Counted from the stretch's first letter, positions 16,427 to 26,696 are shown. The stretch: DNA of 64,000 nt from Candidatus Krumholzibacteriota bacterium (GCA_016931295.1 JAFGEZ010000011.1:1-64000), one strand, 5' to 3'. The notes: generated by a model from the letters alone, not told the origin. Numbers and translations are program-made.

Positions 16427-17338
16427 TCAACGCAGGCTGTCGGCCGCGACGAGTTCGTTCCGGCCGTCCCGCCTGATGGCGTATTCGAATCCCTCCCGGA
16501 GGGAACACGCGCCGACGTTGCCCGTTCGATCGAGGGCGACGAAGGCGACCTGGAAATCCGTCCGTCCCCCGTGCGCCAGCACGATCCGTTCGAGCGCCTC
16601 GGCGCAGGCATCGCGGGGTGAACCGCCTCTTCTCATATGCTCGACCACGAGAAACGTTCCGCAGACCCGCATGATCGCCTCGCCCCGGCCGGTGGCCGCG
16701 GCCGCGCCGACCTCGTTGTCGACGAAAAGCCCCGCGCCGGGGATCGGCGAATCGCCCACCCGGCCGCGGAGCTTGAAGGCCGCGCCGCTGGTCGTGCAGG
16801 CGCCGGCGAGATCGCCGGTCGCGTCGAGCGCGAGAACGCCGATCGTGTCGTGGTCTTCGCCGGGCGGGATCGTCTTTCCCCCGCCCCGCTTCCACGTCCG
16901 CCACGCCTCCCGGGCCCGGTCGGTCAGCAGTCCGCTCTTTTCGAAACCGCACCGGCGGGCGAATGCTTCGGCGCCGGCGCCGGCGAGCATCACGTGGTCG
17001 GTCCGCTCCATCACCGCGCGCGCGATCGAGACGGGGTGGCGGAAACCATCGACGAAGGCGACCGCGCCGGCCAGGCCGTCCGGGCCCATGATCGATGCGT
17101 CGAGGGTGACGCGCCCGGCCGCATCGGGATAACCGCCGTAGCCGACGCTCGTCACCCCGGGGTCGTCCTCCGTCACGCGCGCCCCCGCCTCGACGGCGTC
17201 GAGGGCCGTCCCGCCGGCGGCGAGGATCGCCCACGCCGCCTCGTTGGCGGCGAGGCCGTGCGGCCACGTCGAGAGCGCCGTCGGAACCGATTCGCCGCCG
17301 CGCGATGCGCCCTCCGCGTTCAACCTGTCGAGCGGCAT
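16427..17338 (-). CDS. N4-(beta-N-acetylglucosaminyl)-L-asparaginase / isoaspartyl peptidase family
   Basis: The 303-residue protein is an Ntn hydrolase that should cleave itself before the threonine of HDTIGVLALD, producing the catalytic N-terminal Thr. Other family marks are the N-terminal ALDAVEAGARVTEDDP, SVGYGGYPDAAG, the substrate loop RVGDSPIPGAGLFVDNE, and the GTF after the GEAIMRVCG stretch. RVGDSPIPGAG is closest to aspartylglucosaminidases, which remove the glycan-linked asparagine. No signal peptide is obvious, so the protein is likely cytosolic. It is 64 bp downstream of sdhB. Confidence 0.9.
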   Translation of the reverse strand: MPLDRLNAEGASRGGESVPTALSTWPHGLAANEAAWAILAAGGTALDAVEAGARVTEDDPGVTSVGYGGYPDAAGRVTLDASIMGPDGLAGAVAFVDGFRHPVSIARAVMERTDHVMLAGAGAEAFARRCGFEKSGLLTDRAREAWRTWKRGGGKTIPPGEDHDTIGVLALDATGDLAGACTTSGAAFKLRGRVGDSPIPGAGLFVDNEVGAAAATGRGEAIMRVCGTFLVVEHMRRGGSPRDACAEALERIVLAHGGRTDFQVAFVALDRTGNVGACSLREGFEYAIRRDGRNELVAADSLR

Positions 17339-17402
17339 CGCACCTCCCGCCGCGCGGGGCGCGGGCGCCGTCCGGAACCTGTCGCCGGCCGCCGCGCCCG
17401 AC

Positions 17403-18116
17403 CTACCCGATCTTCCTGCGGACGAGCTCCTTCTTGAGTTCGGATATCGCCTTCGTCGGGTTCAGGTCCTTCGGACACGCCTCGACACAGTTGAAGATCG
17501 TGTGGCAGCGCCACAGGCCGTGCTTGTCGTCGCACGCGTCGAGATGGGCCTTCGCGCCGTCGTCGCGGCTGTCCGCCACGAAACGGTACGCCTTGAGGAA
17601 GGCGTGGGGCCCGATGTAGTCGCCGTCCGCCCAGAAGGAGGGACAGGAGCTCGTGCATGCGCCGCAAAGGATGCACTCGTAGAGCCCCAGGAGCTTCTCG
17701 CGCTCCTCGGGGCTCTGCAGCCGCTCCTGGTCGGTGGGCGGCGGGCCGTTCGCGATGAGCCAGGGCTTGACCGCCATGAGCCCGCGAACGAGCGGATCGA
17801 GCGAGACGGCGAGATCCTTGACGACGGGATAGCCGGGCATGGGCCGGATCTCGATCCGGTTCGAGCCGAGCGTGGCGGCCTGCGTCTCGCAGGCGAGCCG
17901 GTTCATCCCGTTGACCCACATGGCGCAGGAGCCGCAGATGCCGCTCCGGCACGAACGCCGGAAGGTCAGGGTGCCGTCCTGCTTCCACTTGATCTCGTTG
18001 AGGCAGTCGAGGATCGTCATCCCCTTGCGGACGTCGACCTGGTACTCCTGCACGTACCGGCCCCGGCGCTCGTCGTCGGGATTGAACCGATGAATCTTGA
18101 ACGTCATCATCGCCAT
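17403..18116 (-). CDS. sdhB: Succinate dehydrogenase/fumarate reductase iron-sulphur subunit
   Basis: The 237-residue subunit carries electrons from the flavoprotein to quinone. The 2Fe-2S ligands are in SCRSGICGSCAMWVNG plus the downstream RLAC. The 4Fe-4S set is CILCGACTSSCPS, and the 3Fe-4S set is CHTIFNCVEACPKDLNP. Length and spacing are normal for complex II. It is last of four genes transcribed together (C, D, A, B), 15 bp after sdhA, and acts at the inner face of the cytoplasmic membrane. Confidence 0.96.
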   Translation of the reverse strand: MAMMTFKIHRFNPDDERRGRYVQEYQVDVRKGMTILDCLNEIKWKQDGTLTFRRSCRSGICGSCAMWVNGMNRLACETQAATLGSNRIEIRPMPGYPVVKDLAVSLDPLVRGLMAVKPWLIANGPPPTDQERLQSPEEREKLLGLYECILCGACTSSCPSFWADGDYIGPHAFLKAYRFVADSRDDGAKAHLDACDDKHGLWRCHTIFNCVEACPKDLNPTKAISELKKELVRRKIG

Positions 18117-18131
18117 TGCGGGGGCCTCCTT

Positions 18132-19916
18132 TTAATACGTGCGCTCTTTCGGCTGGAAGCGCGTGATGACGACGGGCTTGTAGTCGAACCGCACCTCGCC
18201 GCCTGTCTTCCAGGCGAGGGTGTGTTTGAGCCACTTCTCGTCGTCGCGCTTGGGGAAGTCGACGCGGCTGTGGGCCCCGCGGCTCTCCTGGCGCTTGAGG
18301 GCGCCGGCGACGATGAGCTCGGAGAACTCGAGCATGTGGCCCAGCTCGATCGCCTCGAGCAGGTCGTAGTTGAAGCGGCGGCTCCGGTCGTCGATGCGTA
18401 TCCGGGCGAACCGCTTCTCGAGACTCACGAGGTCGGCCATCATCGCTTCGAGCTTCTCGGCGTTGCGGAAGATCCCGCAGTCGCGCGTCATGCGCTCCTG
18501 CAGCTCCTCGCGCAGGTCGGAGACCCGCTGGTCGCCGTCGGCGGAGAGGACGCGGTCGATCTCCGCGATGGAGACCCTGGCCGCGTCGGCCGGAAGCTCG
18601 GGGAACTCGCGGGTCTCGCGGAGGAACCGCACCATCGACTTGCCGGCGCGGCGCCCGAAGAGGGAGGCCTCGAGCAGGGAGTTCGTCCCCAGGCGGTTTC
18701 CACCGTGGACGCTGACGCAGGCGCACTCGCCGCCGGCGAAGAAGCCGGTCACCGGCGTCTCCTTGCCGTCGAGCAGCACGCGGGCGTCCTTGTCGGTGGG
18801 AATGCCCCCCATCGAGTAGTGGGCCGTCGGCTGGATCGGGATCGGCTCCTTCGTGCAGTCGACGTGGAGGAACTTCCAGGCGAGCTCGTGGATCTGCGGA
18901 AGCTGGCGCATGATCTTCTCGGCCCCGAGATGGGTGAGGTCGAGGTGGACGTACGCCTCGCCGCCGATCCCGCGCCCCTCGTTGATCTCCGTCTGGATCG
19001 AGCGGGAGACGAGGTCGCGGGGCGCGAGCTCGAGCTTGTCGGGGGCGTACCGCTCCATGAAGCGCTCGCCCGTGTCGTTGATCAGGTAGCCCCCCTCCCC
19101 GCGGGCCGCCTCGCTCACGAGTATGCCCTGCAGGTAGAGGCCCGTCGGGTGGAACTGCACGAACTCCATGTCCTCGAGGGGCAGGCCGGCGCGGAGCACG
19201 AGGCTCAGGCCGTCGCCCGTGTTGGCCAGGGCGTTCGAGGTGATCTTGAAGACCTTGCCGTAGCCGCCCGTGCCGAACATGACCGCCTTCGCGTGGAAGA
19301 CGTGCACGCCGCCGTTGATCACGTCCCAGGCGACGATCCCGCGGCAGACGCCGTCGCGGATGATCAGCTCGGTGGCGTAGAACTCGGGATAGAAGCGGAC
19401 GCCGTTCTTCATGCAATGCTCGTAGAGCGTGTGGAGCAGCGCGTGGCCGGTGCGGTCGACGGCGTAGCAGGCGCGAAGGACGGGGCCGCCGCGGCCGAAA
19501 TCCTTCGTGTGCCCGCCGAACTTCCGCTGGGCGATCCGTCCCTCGGGTGTGCGGGAGAAGGGCGAGCCCATGTGCTCGAACTCGCGCACGACGACCGGGG
19601 CCTCCTTGACGAGGATCTCGATCGCGTCCTGGTCTCCCAGGTAGTCGCTCCCCTTCACCGTGTCGAACATGTGCCACTCCCAGTGATCCTCTTCCTCGTT
19701 CGCGAGGGAGGCGGCGATGCCGCCCTGGGCGGCGCCGCTGTGGGAGCGTGTCGGGAAGACCTTGCTGATGACCGCGACGTCGAATTCCGCGGAGGCTTCG
19801 ACGGCGGCGCGCATGCCGGCAAGACCGGCCCCGACGACGATCACGTCGTGGCGATGGACGTAATGGACGCCCACGCCCTCGACGTCATGGATGGTTTCGG
19901 GATCCATCGTTGCCAT
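18132..19916 (-). CDS. sdhA: Succinate dehydrogenase/fumarate reductase flavoprotein subunit
   Basis: The 594-residue catalytic subunit oxidises succinate to fumarate. It has the dinucleotide motif [15 protein letters not shown], the covalent-FAD region [15 protein letters not shown] with the histidine, and the capping-domain and active-site stretches HPTGLY and REFPELP. A long C-terminal helical domain ends QPKERTY. Whether the complex works as dehydrogenase or fumarate reductase cannot be told from sequence. The gene is six bases after sdhD. Confidence 0.96.
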   Translation of the reverse strand: MATMDPETIHDVEGVGVHYVHRHDVIVVGAGLAGMRAAVEASAEFDVAVISKVFPTRSHSGAAQGGIAASLANEEEDHWEWHMFDTVKGSDYLGDQDAIEILVKEAPVVVREFEHMGSPFSRTPEGRIAQRKFGGHTKDFGRGGPVLRACYAVDRTGHALLHTLYEHCMKNGVRFYPEFYATELIIRDGVCRGIVAWDVINGGVHVFHAKAVMFGTGGYGKVFKITSNALANTGDGLSLVLRAGLPLEDMEFVQFHPTGLYLQGILVSEAARGEGGYLINDTGERFMERYAPDKLELAPRDLVSRSIQTEINEGRGIGGEAYVHLDLTHLGAEKIMRQLPQIHELAWKFLHVDCTKEPIPIQPTAHYSMGGIPTDKDARVLLDGKETPVTGFFAGGECACVSVHGGNRLGTNSLLEASLFGRRAGKSMVRFLRETREFPELPADAARVSIAEIDRVLSADGDQRVSDLREELQERMTRDCGIFRNAEKLEAMMADLVSLEKRFARIRIDDRSRRFNYDLLEAIELGHMLEFSELIVAGALKRQESRGAHSRVDFPKRDDEKWLKHTLAWKTGGEVRFDYKPVVITRFQPKERTY

Positions 19917-19922
19917 GAGCCA

Positions 19923-20288
19923 TCAACCTCCGGCTTGGAAGGGCAGGAGCGTCAGGATGCCGAGCGTCGTGAAGACGAGCGCGGCGATCGCGATCCCGCC
20001 GTAGAGCAGCACCCTGAGCCAGTCGCGGTGAATGTAGTCGTCGAGAACGATCCAGAGCCCGTAGAGGCCATGGAAGAGCGCCACGACGAGAAATGATATG
20101 TCGACCGTCTTCCAGAGCGGAGTGGCGACCCGGTCGGCGACCTGGTCGAACGAGAGCTCCCCCCTGATCAGCACGTGCGTCATGATCACGTGCAAAAAGA
20201 GGACGACGGCGAGGTAGACGCCCGTGACCCGCTGGAAGAACCAGAGGAGAGCGCCGCCTGATCTGACCGATTCCCTGTAACTCATCAC
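19923..20288 (-). CDS. sdhD: Succinate dehydrogenase membrane anchor subunit
   Basis: The 121-residue protein has three transmembrane helices (LLWFFQRVTGVYLAVVLFLHV, ISFLVVALFHGLYGLWIVL, LLYGGIAIAALVFTTLGILTLL). Histidines in FLHVIMTHV and ALFHGLYG are candidates for haem and quinone contacts. The start is GTG 20286-20288, directly followed by ATG, behind AAGGGGGGC. It pairs with SdhC to hold the complex in the membrane. Confidence 0.88.
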   Translation of the reverse strand: MMSYRESVRSGGALLWFFQRVTGVYLAVVLFLHVIMTHVLIRGELSFDQVADRVATPLWKTVDISFLVVALFHGLYGLWIVLDDYIHRDWLRVLLYGGIAIAALVFTTLGILTLLPFQAGG

Positions 20289-20301
20289 GCCCCCCTTTCC
20301 G

Positions 20302-20676
20302 TCAGTGTCCGCCCACGAGGCCGAATCGCTGCATCATCACCGCGCCGACCGCCGCCCACGAGGCGAGCCAGAGAACGATCGAGACGACGAAGACCGCCTT
20401 CTGCCGTTCCACCAGCACGCCCATGTCGACGAGAGTCACGCGCAGCCCGTTGAAGAGATGGTAGAAGATCACGCCGATGAGGCCGATCTCGAGGAACTTG
20501 AAGAGCGGGTTGTTGAACCACTCCATGATCCCGTCGAACGACTCGCGACCGCCGATGAGATGGCTGATCACCCAGATGTGGAGGAGCAGGTAGAAGATCA
20601 GCCCGAGACCGGACAACCGGTGCAGGATCCATGCGAAGGTCCCGGTGTGTATCCGGTATTTCTGGATCACCCTCAT
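20302..20676 (-). CDS. sdhC: Succinate dehydrogenase cytochrome b subunit
   Basis: The 124-residue protein has the SdhC signature near its N-terminus (HTGTFAWILHRLSGLGLI) and three helices, with histidines in LLLHIWVISH and VIFYHLFNG as haem b ligands. ATG 20674-20676 is taken as the start because GGGAGGG precedes it; the frame upstream lacks family similarity. It is the first gene of the operon, about 94 bp downstream of the promoter at 20770-20798. Confidence 0.9.
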   Translation of the reverse strand: MRVIQKYRIHTGTFAWILHRLSGLGLIFYLLLHIWVISHLIGGRESFDGIMEWFNNPLFKFLEIGLIGVIFYHLFNGLRVTLVDMGVLVERQKAVFVVSIVLWLASWAAVGAVMMQRFGLVGGH

Positions 20677-20769
20677 GGGGGTCCCTCCCTGTTGAAACGG
20701 GTCCGCGTGCCTGGACCGGAGCGGACCCGACGCCGATTCACAAGACGATCGTTGCAAACGAGCGCGAGC

Positions 20770-20798
20770 ACTATAGCACAGGGGGATACGGACGTCAA
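20770..20798 (-). promoter_or_regulatory. Strong sigma-70 promoter of sdhCDAB
   Basis: On the minus strand, TTGACG (20793-20798), a 17-bp spacer and TATAGT (20770-20775), with TGC before the -10. The predicted start at about 20763 leaves a leader of about 87 nt. Confidence 0.75.
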
Positions 20799-20824
20799 TT
20801 CCGCCGTGGAAATGTCCATAACCG

Positions 20825-23800
20825 TCACCGCCGCACCCACTTGACGGCGTCGGCGGCGACCGTCGGACCCTCGCACGCGTCCGAGAGCTCGACGCGCGCC
20901 GGGCCGGCGGCGAAGCGCCAGGCGCCGAGATGGACCCAGAGCTCCCACTCCCCGGCGAGGTTCTCCGGTCGCGAGAGGGGCGGCGACACGGCCGCCTCCC
21001 CCCCGTCGTGGCGGACGACGAAACGCGGGTGGACGAGCGGTGCCCGCTCGCTCGGGGACATGTTCATGTTGATGAACGCGACGAGGAAGATCCGCGCGTA
21101 GACGTCATAGAATCCGTCGCCGGGAAGGTCGGCCGTCCAGGAGACGCCGCTGCGTCCCTCCCCCGAGCGCCGCACGCAGATCGTGCGCAGGCCGTCCCTG
21201 CCGATCGCGTCCTCGACGATCCTGCGCGTCCAGCGGGCGGGGCGGTCGTTCCAGTGCCAGTGCGCGAGCAGTTCCCTCCCCGTCCCGTCGCGGCCGAAGA
21301 GGGAGGCGAGGAGCCGGGGCGGCCGTTCGTGCACGGCGAAGCCGGGATCGAGATCGTCGACGACGATCGTCCCCGGCTCCCCGGCCGGCTCGCGGAAGGA
21401 AAGCGGCCGGCTCCCGTCGAACGGGGCGCGGGCCCCGGCGGCATCGATCTCCCGCAGCGCGAGGTACTCGTAGGGGGGGACGTTCGCCCAGCAGGGCAGG
21501 CGGAAGTGCATCCTGACGGGGCGGCGGTCGAGGAGGAGACCGAACTCCCGCGTCTCGCGCGGACCGATGACGGCGTTCGCCCAGCCGGTATCGTCCAGTT
21601 CGTGTCGCGCCCCGTCCTTGAAGACAGTGCAGCGGTACTCGAAGACCCCGCCGGCGTCCCCGCGATTGGTCGCGACGAAGCGGACGGCGAAACGCGCCCG
21701 TCCGTCGACGACGACCGGGCGCATCTCCTCGTCGGACACGTCGAAGAGCGGCAGTCGCGCGTCCCGGTACCAGTCGTCGAGTCGCGCGGCGAGATCGATG
21801 CCGAGGGCCTCCCGCATCGCGGCGATGAGGGTGTCGGCGGAGAGGCGCCGGAACCGGCGATCCGCGAGATACCCGCCGAGGAATCCGCGGAAGGCCCGTT
21901 CCCCCGCCTCGGCCTCGATCCCCGCGACGAGGCGCTCCCCCTTGCAGGCGAGAACGCCGGGCGCCACGCGGCGCATCGCCGGGTCGGCGAGGACGCCGGC
22001 GAGGCTCTTCTCCCTGAGGGCGAGGTTGACCTCCTCGAAGGAGGCGAGCCCCGACTTCCGCCGGGAGAATACGGGCTCGTCGCCGACGAGGTAACTCTCG
22101 ATCGCCCGGCCGAGGGCGGGCCAGCGCGGCGCATCGACGAAGCCGGCCCGCGTCCACGTGAGTTGCACGGGGCTCGTCGCCGGATCGGACGAGAGCAGGT
22201 TCGAGAGGAGGAGCATCGCCTGGAAGGCCTGCTGCGCCCGCCTCGTCGTGTAGTACATCGGCTCCTGCCTCCCGCGGACGATCCGCTTGATCCACGCCAT
22301 CTCGGCCATCCCGACCGTCGCGCCGCGCTCGGGCAAAAGGATCATCGCCGGCTGCTGGCAGGGGGTGGCCGCCGTCGCGAGCCCCCCGGCGACGGGACGG
22401 AACTGCACCGGGACCTCGACGAGATCGAGACGGGAGAAGGGGTAGTCGAGGCACCAGCCGGCCGTCAGGCGGTCGCGGACCGCGCGGACGACCGCCGGGA
22501 GGGTGTCGCCGAGGGCATCGACGTACGGGGCGAACCAGTCGTGCCCCGCGACCGTGTGCGCGGCGCAGGCGATGCCGTCGACGACGATCTCGCGCGACTC
22601 GTAGCGGCCGATGACGAGGGTGAGCCCGCAGAGCGGTTCGGCCGGCATGAACCGGAACCGCCCGGGGGCGAGACGTTCGCGCGGCCCCTGCGAGACGGCG
22701 ACGAGCCCGGGGGCCGTTTCCACCTCGAGGCAAAAGCGGGTGAACTGCGCGTCGCGCGCGACGGGATCGCCCGGGGCGAACCCGCGGGAGGCCGCCGGAT
22801 ACCAGAGCGCCCCGGGGGTGAGGAGCGCGTATCCGCCGCCGACCCACGCGAACCGCCGGCCGATCGCGCAGAGCCCGCCGGCGCCGCCCGTGCATGCCTC
22901 GCCGCGGCCCTTTTCGTCGAATTCGGGATGGCAGGCCGCCTCCTCGATCGCCCCCTCGTACCGGACGACGAGGGTGTCGCGGGCGCCGGGGGCGAGCGGG
23001 GCCAATGGCGTCAGCGCGAGGATGTGGCAATCCCGCCGGACGGCGGCCGCCGCCCCCCCCATCGTCGCCGAGCGGACGGCGAGGCCGGGATTGAGGCGCA
23101 GGACGCAGCGCGCGAGCGGCTCGTCGTGCGGATTGCGGAGGACGAGCGTCACCGCCCCCTCGATGCGGGTTCCCTCGTGGCGGATGTACAGATCGCACGC
23201 ATCGACGAGGGGGCGCCGCTCCTCCCGCAGCGAATCGTTCAGGGCGCGCATCCGGTCCCGCAGCGCGGGCCCGCCGCGGCGCGCCGTCTCGAAGCGGGCG
23301 CCGAGCAGCGCGGCGAGGACGACGAGGGCGACGGCCGCACCCGCGGCGAGTCGGCGCGAGCGACGGCGGGCGGGGATGCGCGAATGCGCGGCCGCCGTGC
23401 CGGCGAAACCGCCGAGACCGAGGAGGAGCCACCACCCCCGCTGGAGGAGGCCGTCCGGGGAAACGAAGCCGACGATCTCGGAGCGAAGGAGGGGCAGGCG
23501 CAGGGCCGGCAGATCGAGAAGCCCGCCCCCGAGACGGTCGCGGAAGACGACGGCGATGACGGCGAGCAGGAGGGGCGCGGCGAGCGCCGCGAGGCGGCTC
23601 CGCATGGCGGTGACGAGGAAAGCCGCCGCGCCGGCGACGAAGAGGACGCCCGGCACGGTGACGACGAGCGCGTACAGGAGATACGCCCCCGGCCTGACCG
23701 GTGCGTCGAAGATCGCCACGTTCAGCCCCAGCCCCGGCAGGGCTGCGAGGAAGGCGAGGACCATCGGGAGCCCGCAGGCGGCGACCGCCTTCCCCGCGAC

Positions 23801-24157
23801 ATGCGCGGTGTTGCCGGCGGGACGCACCCACACGGCCCGCGACGTGTCCTCGCGGCCTTCTCGCCCGAAGGCCTCGACGGCGGCGAGCGCGGCGACGGCC
23901 GTCACGGCGATCCCCGGCAACAGGAAGGAGAGGAGCGCGAAGGAGGAGGGTACGGCCTTCATCAGCCAGTCGATCCTCGGCGGCATGATGCGCCGGGCGC
24001 GCATGAACCAATCCATGGCGTGGATCGACAGCACGACATCGAAGAAGAGGATCGAGGCGAGGAGAACGAGGACGGCACAGATCCGCAGCGGCCAGCTCCT
24101 GAGCAGGATCCGCGCCTCGGCCCGCGCGACGGCGGCCACCTGGAACAGCCACGTCAT
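20825..24157 (-). CDS. ABC-2-type membrane domain fused to a degenerate M1-aminopeptidase-like domain
   Basis: The 1110-residue protein begins with about eight membrane segments in the first 300 residues (ICAVLVLLASILFFDVVL, LLSFLLPGIAVTAVAALAAVEA and others), typical of ABC-2 permeases. From about 330 it has a large periplasmic part laid out like M1 aminopeptidases: an N-terminal beta domain, then HTVAGHDWFAPYVDAL and YPFSRLDLVEVPVQF. The zinc motif HExxH is absent; its place seems taken by VGMAEMAWIKRIV. Similar permease/M1 fusions occur in Bacteroidetes beside an ABC ATPase. No ATPase gene is adjacent here, which is unusual. Confidence 0.75.
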   Translation of the reverse strand: MTWLFQVAAVARAEARILLRSWPLRICAVLVLLASILFFDVVLSIHAMDWFMRARRIMPPRIDWLMKAVPSSFALLSFLLPGIAVTAVAALAAVEAFGREGREDTSRAVWVRPAGNTAHVAGKAVAACGLPMVLAFLAALPGLGLNVAIFDAPVRPGAYLLYALVVTVPGVLFVAGAAAFLVTAMRSRLAALAAPLLLAVIAVVFRDRLGGGLLDLPALRLPLLRSEIVGFVSPDGLLQRGWWLLLGLGGFAGTAAAHSRIPARRRSRRLAAGAAVALVVLAALLGARFETARRGGPALRDRMRALNDSLREERRPLVDACDLYIRHEGTRIEGAVTLVLRNPHDEPLARCVLRLNPGLAVRSATMGGAAAAVRRDCHILALTPLAPLAPGARDTLVVRYEGAIEEAACHPEFDEKGRGEACTGGAGGLCAIGRRFAWVGGGYALLTPGALWYPAASRGFAPGDPVARDAQFTRFCLEVETAPGLVAVSQGPRERLAPGRFRFMPAEPLCGLTLVIGRYESREIVVDGIACAAHTVAGHDWFAPYVDALGDTLPAVVRAVRDRLTAGWCLDYPFSRLDLVEVPVQFRPVAGGLATAATPCQQPAMILLPERGATVGMAEMAWIKRIVRGRQEPMYYTTRRAQQAFQAMLLLSNLLSSDPATSPVQLTWTRAGFVDAPRWPALGRAIESYLVGDEPVFSRRKSGLASFEEVNLALREKSLAGVLADPAMRRVAPGVLACKGERLVAGIEAEAGERAFRGFLGGYLADRRFRRLSADTLIAAMREALGIDLAARLDDWYRDARLPLFDVSDEEMRPVVVDGRARFAVRFVATNRGDAGGVFEYRCTVFKDGARHELDDTGWANAVIGPRETREFGLLLDRRPVRMHFRLPCWANVPPYEYLALREIDAAGARAPFDGSRPLSFREPAGEPGTIVVDDLDPGFAVHERPPRLLASLFGRDGTGRELLAHWHWNDRPARWTRRIVEDAIGRDGLRTICVRRSGEGRSGVSWTADLPGDGFYDVYARIFLVAFINMNMSPSERAPLVHPRFVVRHDGGEAAVSPPLSRPENLAGEWELWVHLGAWRFAAGPARVELSDACEGPTVAADAVKWVRR

Positions 24158-24203
24158 CCTTGCCCGCTTCCCCTTCCATGAGGCTGTGCGCGAACACGCC
24201 CGA

Positions 24204-26696
24204 TCATCGGTCCTCCGTTCCGCCCGGGCCGGCCGGCCGCCGCGCGCCGCCGCGCCCGCGGTCGCCGGTCCGGCGGTGCGTCCGCACGAGCGCCTCGCGG
24301 AGCTTTCCCTCCACCTCGACGGGGAGCGGCTTTCCGGCCGGGCGCGGCGGCGCCTCCTCCCCCGCGCGCGATCCGGGAGCCGACGGTTCGTAGGGATCGA
24401 GTCCGAGCAGCGCGTGGAGCACGACGAGGGCCGCTTCCTTGTCGGGGATCATCCCCCGCCCGCCCGCGTCGGGATCGAGCTGCGAGAAGGGCGGGATCGG
24501 CGAGCCGACGCAGGAGGGGCAGCCCCCCGCGCAGGGGCACTCCCTGATCAGGTCGAGGGCCGCCTCCATGATCTCCTCGACGAGATCGTACGCCTTGAGC
24601 GCGAAGCCGACGCCGCCGGGATACTTGTCGTAGAGATAGAGGGCCGGCCCGCCCGTCGAGCGGGAGTTCACCGTGGTGCCGATGTCGAGCGGATCGCACA
24701 TCACGAAGAGGGGAACGACCTCGCGGAGGACGTTCGAGAGCCCGAGGAGCCCCTCGCCGGGCACGCGCCCGTGCCCCCTGACGAGGGCGTGGACCTCGGC
24801 GGGCGGAACGATCCACATCCCCGCCGTCTCGAGCACCTGCGGGGGAAGGTCGCACTTGCCGTAGCCGATCGAATCGCGGCTGCCGAACTTGATCTTGCGG
24901 AACATGAAGGTCAGGTCGGTCACCGAGACGTCCCCGAAGCCCGTCTCGGCCACGCGCCAGGCGCCGCTCTTCTCCTCGCGGTCGACCCTGACCTGCGTCT
25001 CGGTGATCGACTGCGTGTAGTAGTCGACGTTGGTCTTCTCGACGAAGGCGATCCGCTTCTCCGTATCGAGGTCGTTGACGATGTACGTCTCCGCCTCGTG
25101 CAGGTAGATCGCCTGGGGATGGACCTGCTGGAAGGCGCTCGCCTCGTCGATCGTGCCGATGACGACGTTGCCGGACGATTCGTCGACGATCGTGTAGATG
25201 TTGGGCGAGATGTTGCGCAGGTCGACATCGGCGCTCGGGTAGCCGCGGCCGCGCCAGTACCACTTCCCCCGGACGAAGTTGAGCTCGCGCTCCTCCTCGA
25301 GGAGCCCGGCGATCGCCGGGGCGTACTCTCCCCACTCCTCGACCTCCTTCGCCCCGAGGGGAAGCTCGGCCGCGGCGGCGCGCAGATGCCCCATGAGGAG
25401 GTGCGGGTTCGACGGATCGATGATCGCGTTCTCCGGCGACCGGCCGAAGAAGTAGTCGGCGTGTCGCACGAGGTACTGGTCGAGCGGCGTGTTGTGCGGG
25501 ATGAAGACGATCAGCGCCTCCTCGTTCCCCCGCCCCGCGCGCCCCGCCTGCTGCCACGTCGAGGCGATCGAGCCGGGATAGCCGACGATCACCGAGGCGT
25601 GGAGCGCCCCGACGTCGATCCCCAGCTCGAGGGCGTTCGTCGAGATGACCGCCTTCAGCTCGCCATCGAAGAGCCTGCGCTCGATCTCGCGCCGCTCGGC
25701 GGGAAGATAGCCCCCCCGGTAGGGATGGACGAGATCGGCCATCGAGGCACGCCGGCGCCCGAGCATCTCGCGGACGTAGCGGGTGACGACCTCGCTCACC
25801 ACGCGGGCCCGGACGAAGCAGATCGTCTGGACGTCGTCGAGGACGAGACGCGAGACGAGCTCGGCCGCCTCGATGTTGGCGCTCCGCCGCTCCATCCCCG
25901 CCGTGTCGATCGTCGGCGGGTTCCACAAAAGGAAGCGCTTGCGACCCCGCGGCGAGCCGTCGCGCGTCACCGTCGTCACCGCGCGGCCGAGGAGCCGCGC
26001 GGCGTGCTCGGCGGGATTGCGGATCGTCGCCGAGGAGGCCACGAAGACCGGCGAGGCGCCGTAGTGCTCGCAGACGCGGCGCAGGCGGGCGAGCACGTTC
26101 GCCACGTGCGAGCCGAAGACGCCGCGGTAGGTGTGGATCTCGTCGACGACGACGAAGCGGAGGCGCGAGAAGAAGGGCGCCCACTTCGCGTGGTTCGGGA
26201 GGATCCCCGAGTGGAGCATGTCGGGATTCGTGAGGATGATCCTCGCCTCGTCGCGGAGCGTGCGGCGCGTGGCGCGGGGAGTATCGCCGTCGTAGGCGCC
26301 CGCCGTGAAGTCGAGCCCCGCCTCCCGGTAGCGGAGCAGCACGCGGAGCTGGTCCTGCGCGAGCGCCTTCGTCGGGTAGAGGTAGAAGGCGCGCGCGTCC
26401 GGCTCGGCGAGGAGCCGCTCGAGGACCGGCACGTTGTAGCAGAGGGTCTTGCCGCTCGCCGTGGCGGTGACGACGACGGTGTCCCTTCCCGCCCGCAGGG
26501 CCTCGATCGCCTCCACCTGGTGGGTGTAGAGCCGTTCGATCCCCGCCGCTTCGAGGGCCGCCCGCAGCGGCGCGGGCAGCGGCTCGCCCAGCTCGGCGTA
26601 CCGCGCGCGCCGGACGGGGATGGTGTGGGTGTGGGCCACCTGGTCGCGGTAGAAATCGTCGACCCGCACCCGGTCGATGAAGCGGGTTACGTCCAC
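24204..26696 (-). CDS. mrfA: DEAD/DEAH-box helicase with DUF1998 zinc domain, MrfA-like
   Basis: The 830-residue superfamily 2 helicase has motif I TATASGKTLCYNVP (77-90), motif II DEIHTYRG near 185, and the C-terminal helicase half with STNALELGIDVGAL and QQAGRAGRG. The end is DUF1998, with the four zinc cysteines in CPCAGGCPSCVGSP. This combination defines MrfA/YprA, shown in Bacillus subtilis to act with MrfB in nucleotide-excision-like repair of mitomycin C crosslinks. The next gene upstream is the matching exonuclease, which strengthens the call. GAGGAG precedes the ATG. Confidence 0.9.
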   Translation of the reverse strand: MDVTRFIDRVRVDDFYRDQVAHTHTIPVRRARYAELGEPLPAPLRAALEAAGIERLYTHQVEAIEALRAGRDTVVVTATASGKTLCYNVPVLERLLAEPDARAFYLYPTKALAQDQLRVLLRYREAGLDFTAGAYDGDTPRATRRTLRDEARIILTNPDMLHSGILPNHAKWAPFFSRLRFVVVDEIHTYRGVFGSHVANVLARLRRVCEHYGASPVFVASSATIRNPAEHAARLLGRAVTTVTRDGSPRGRKRFLLWNPPTIDTAGMERRSANIEAAELVSRLVLDDVQTICFVRARVVSEVVTRYVREMLGRRRASMADLVHPYRGGYLPAERREIERRLFDGELKAVISTNALELGIDVGALHASVIVGYPGSIASTWQQAGRAGRGNEEALIVFIPHNTPLDQYLVRHADYFFGRSPENAIIDPSNPHLLMGHLRAAAAELPLGAKEVEEWGEYAPAIAGLLEEERELNFVRGKWYWRGRGYPSADVDLRNISPNIYTIVDESSGNVVIGTIDEASAFQQVHPQAIYLHEAETYIVNDLDTEKRIAFVEKTNVDYYTQSITETQVRVDREEKSGAWRVAETGFGDVSVTDLTFMFRKIKFGSRDSIGYGKCDLPPQVLETAGMWIVPPAEVHALVRGHGRVPGEGLLGLSNVLREVVPLFVMCDPLDIGTTVNSRSTGGPALYLYDKYPGGVGFALKAYDLVEEIMEAALDLIRECPCAGGCPSCVGSPIPPFSQLDPDAGGRGMIPDKEAALVVLHALLGLDPYEPSAPGSRAGEEAPPRPAGKPLPVEVEGKLREALVRTHRRTGDRGRGGARRPAGPGGTEDR

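Noticed and set aside
17244-20096. A 950-codon plus-strand frame opposite sdhA and sdhB
   Set aside because: It lies antisense to an intact sdh operon with all cofactor motifs and a strong promoter.
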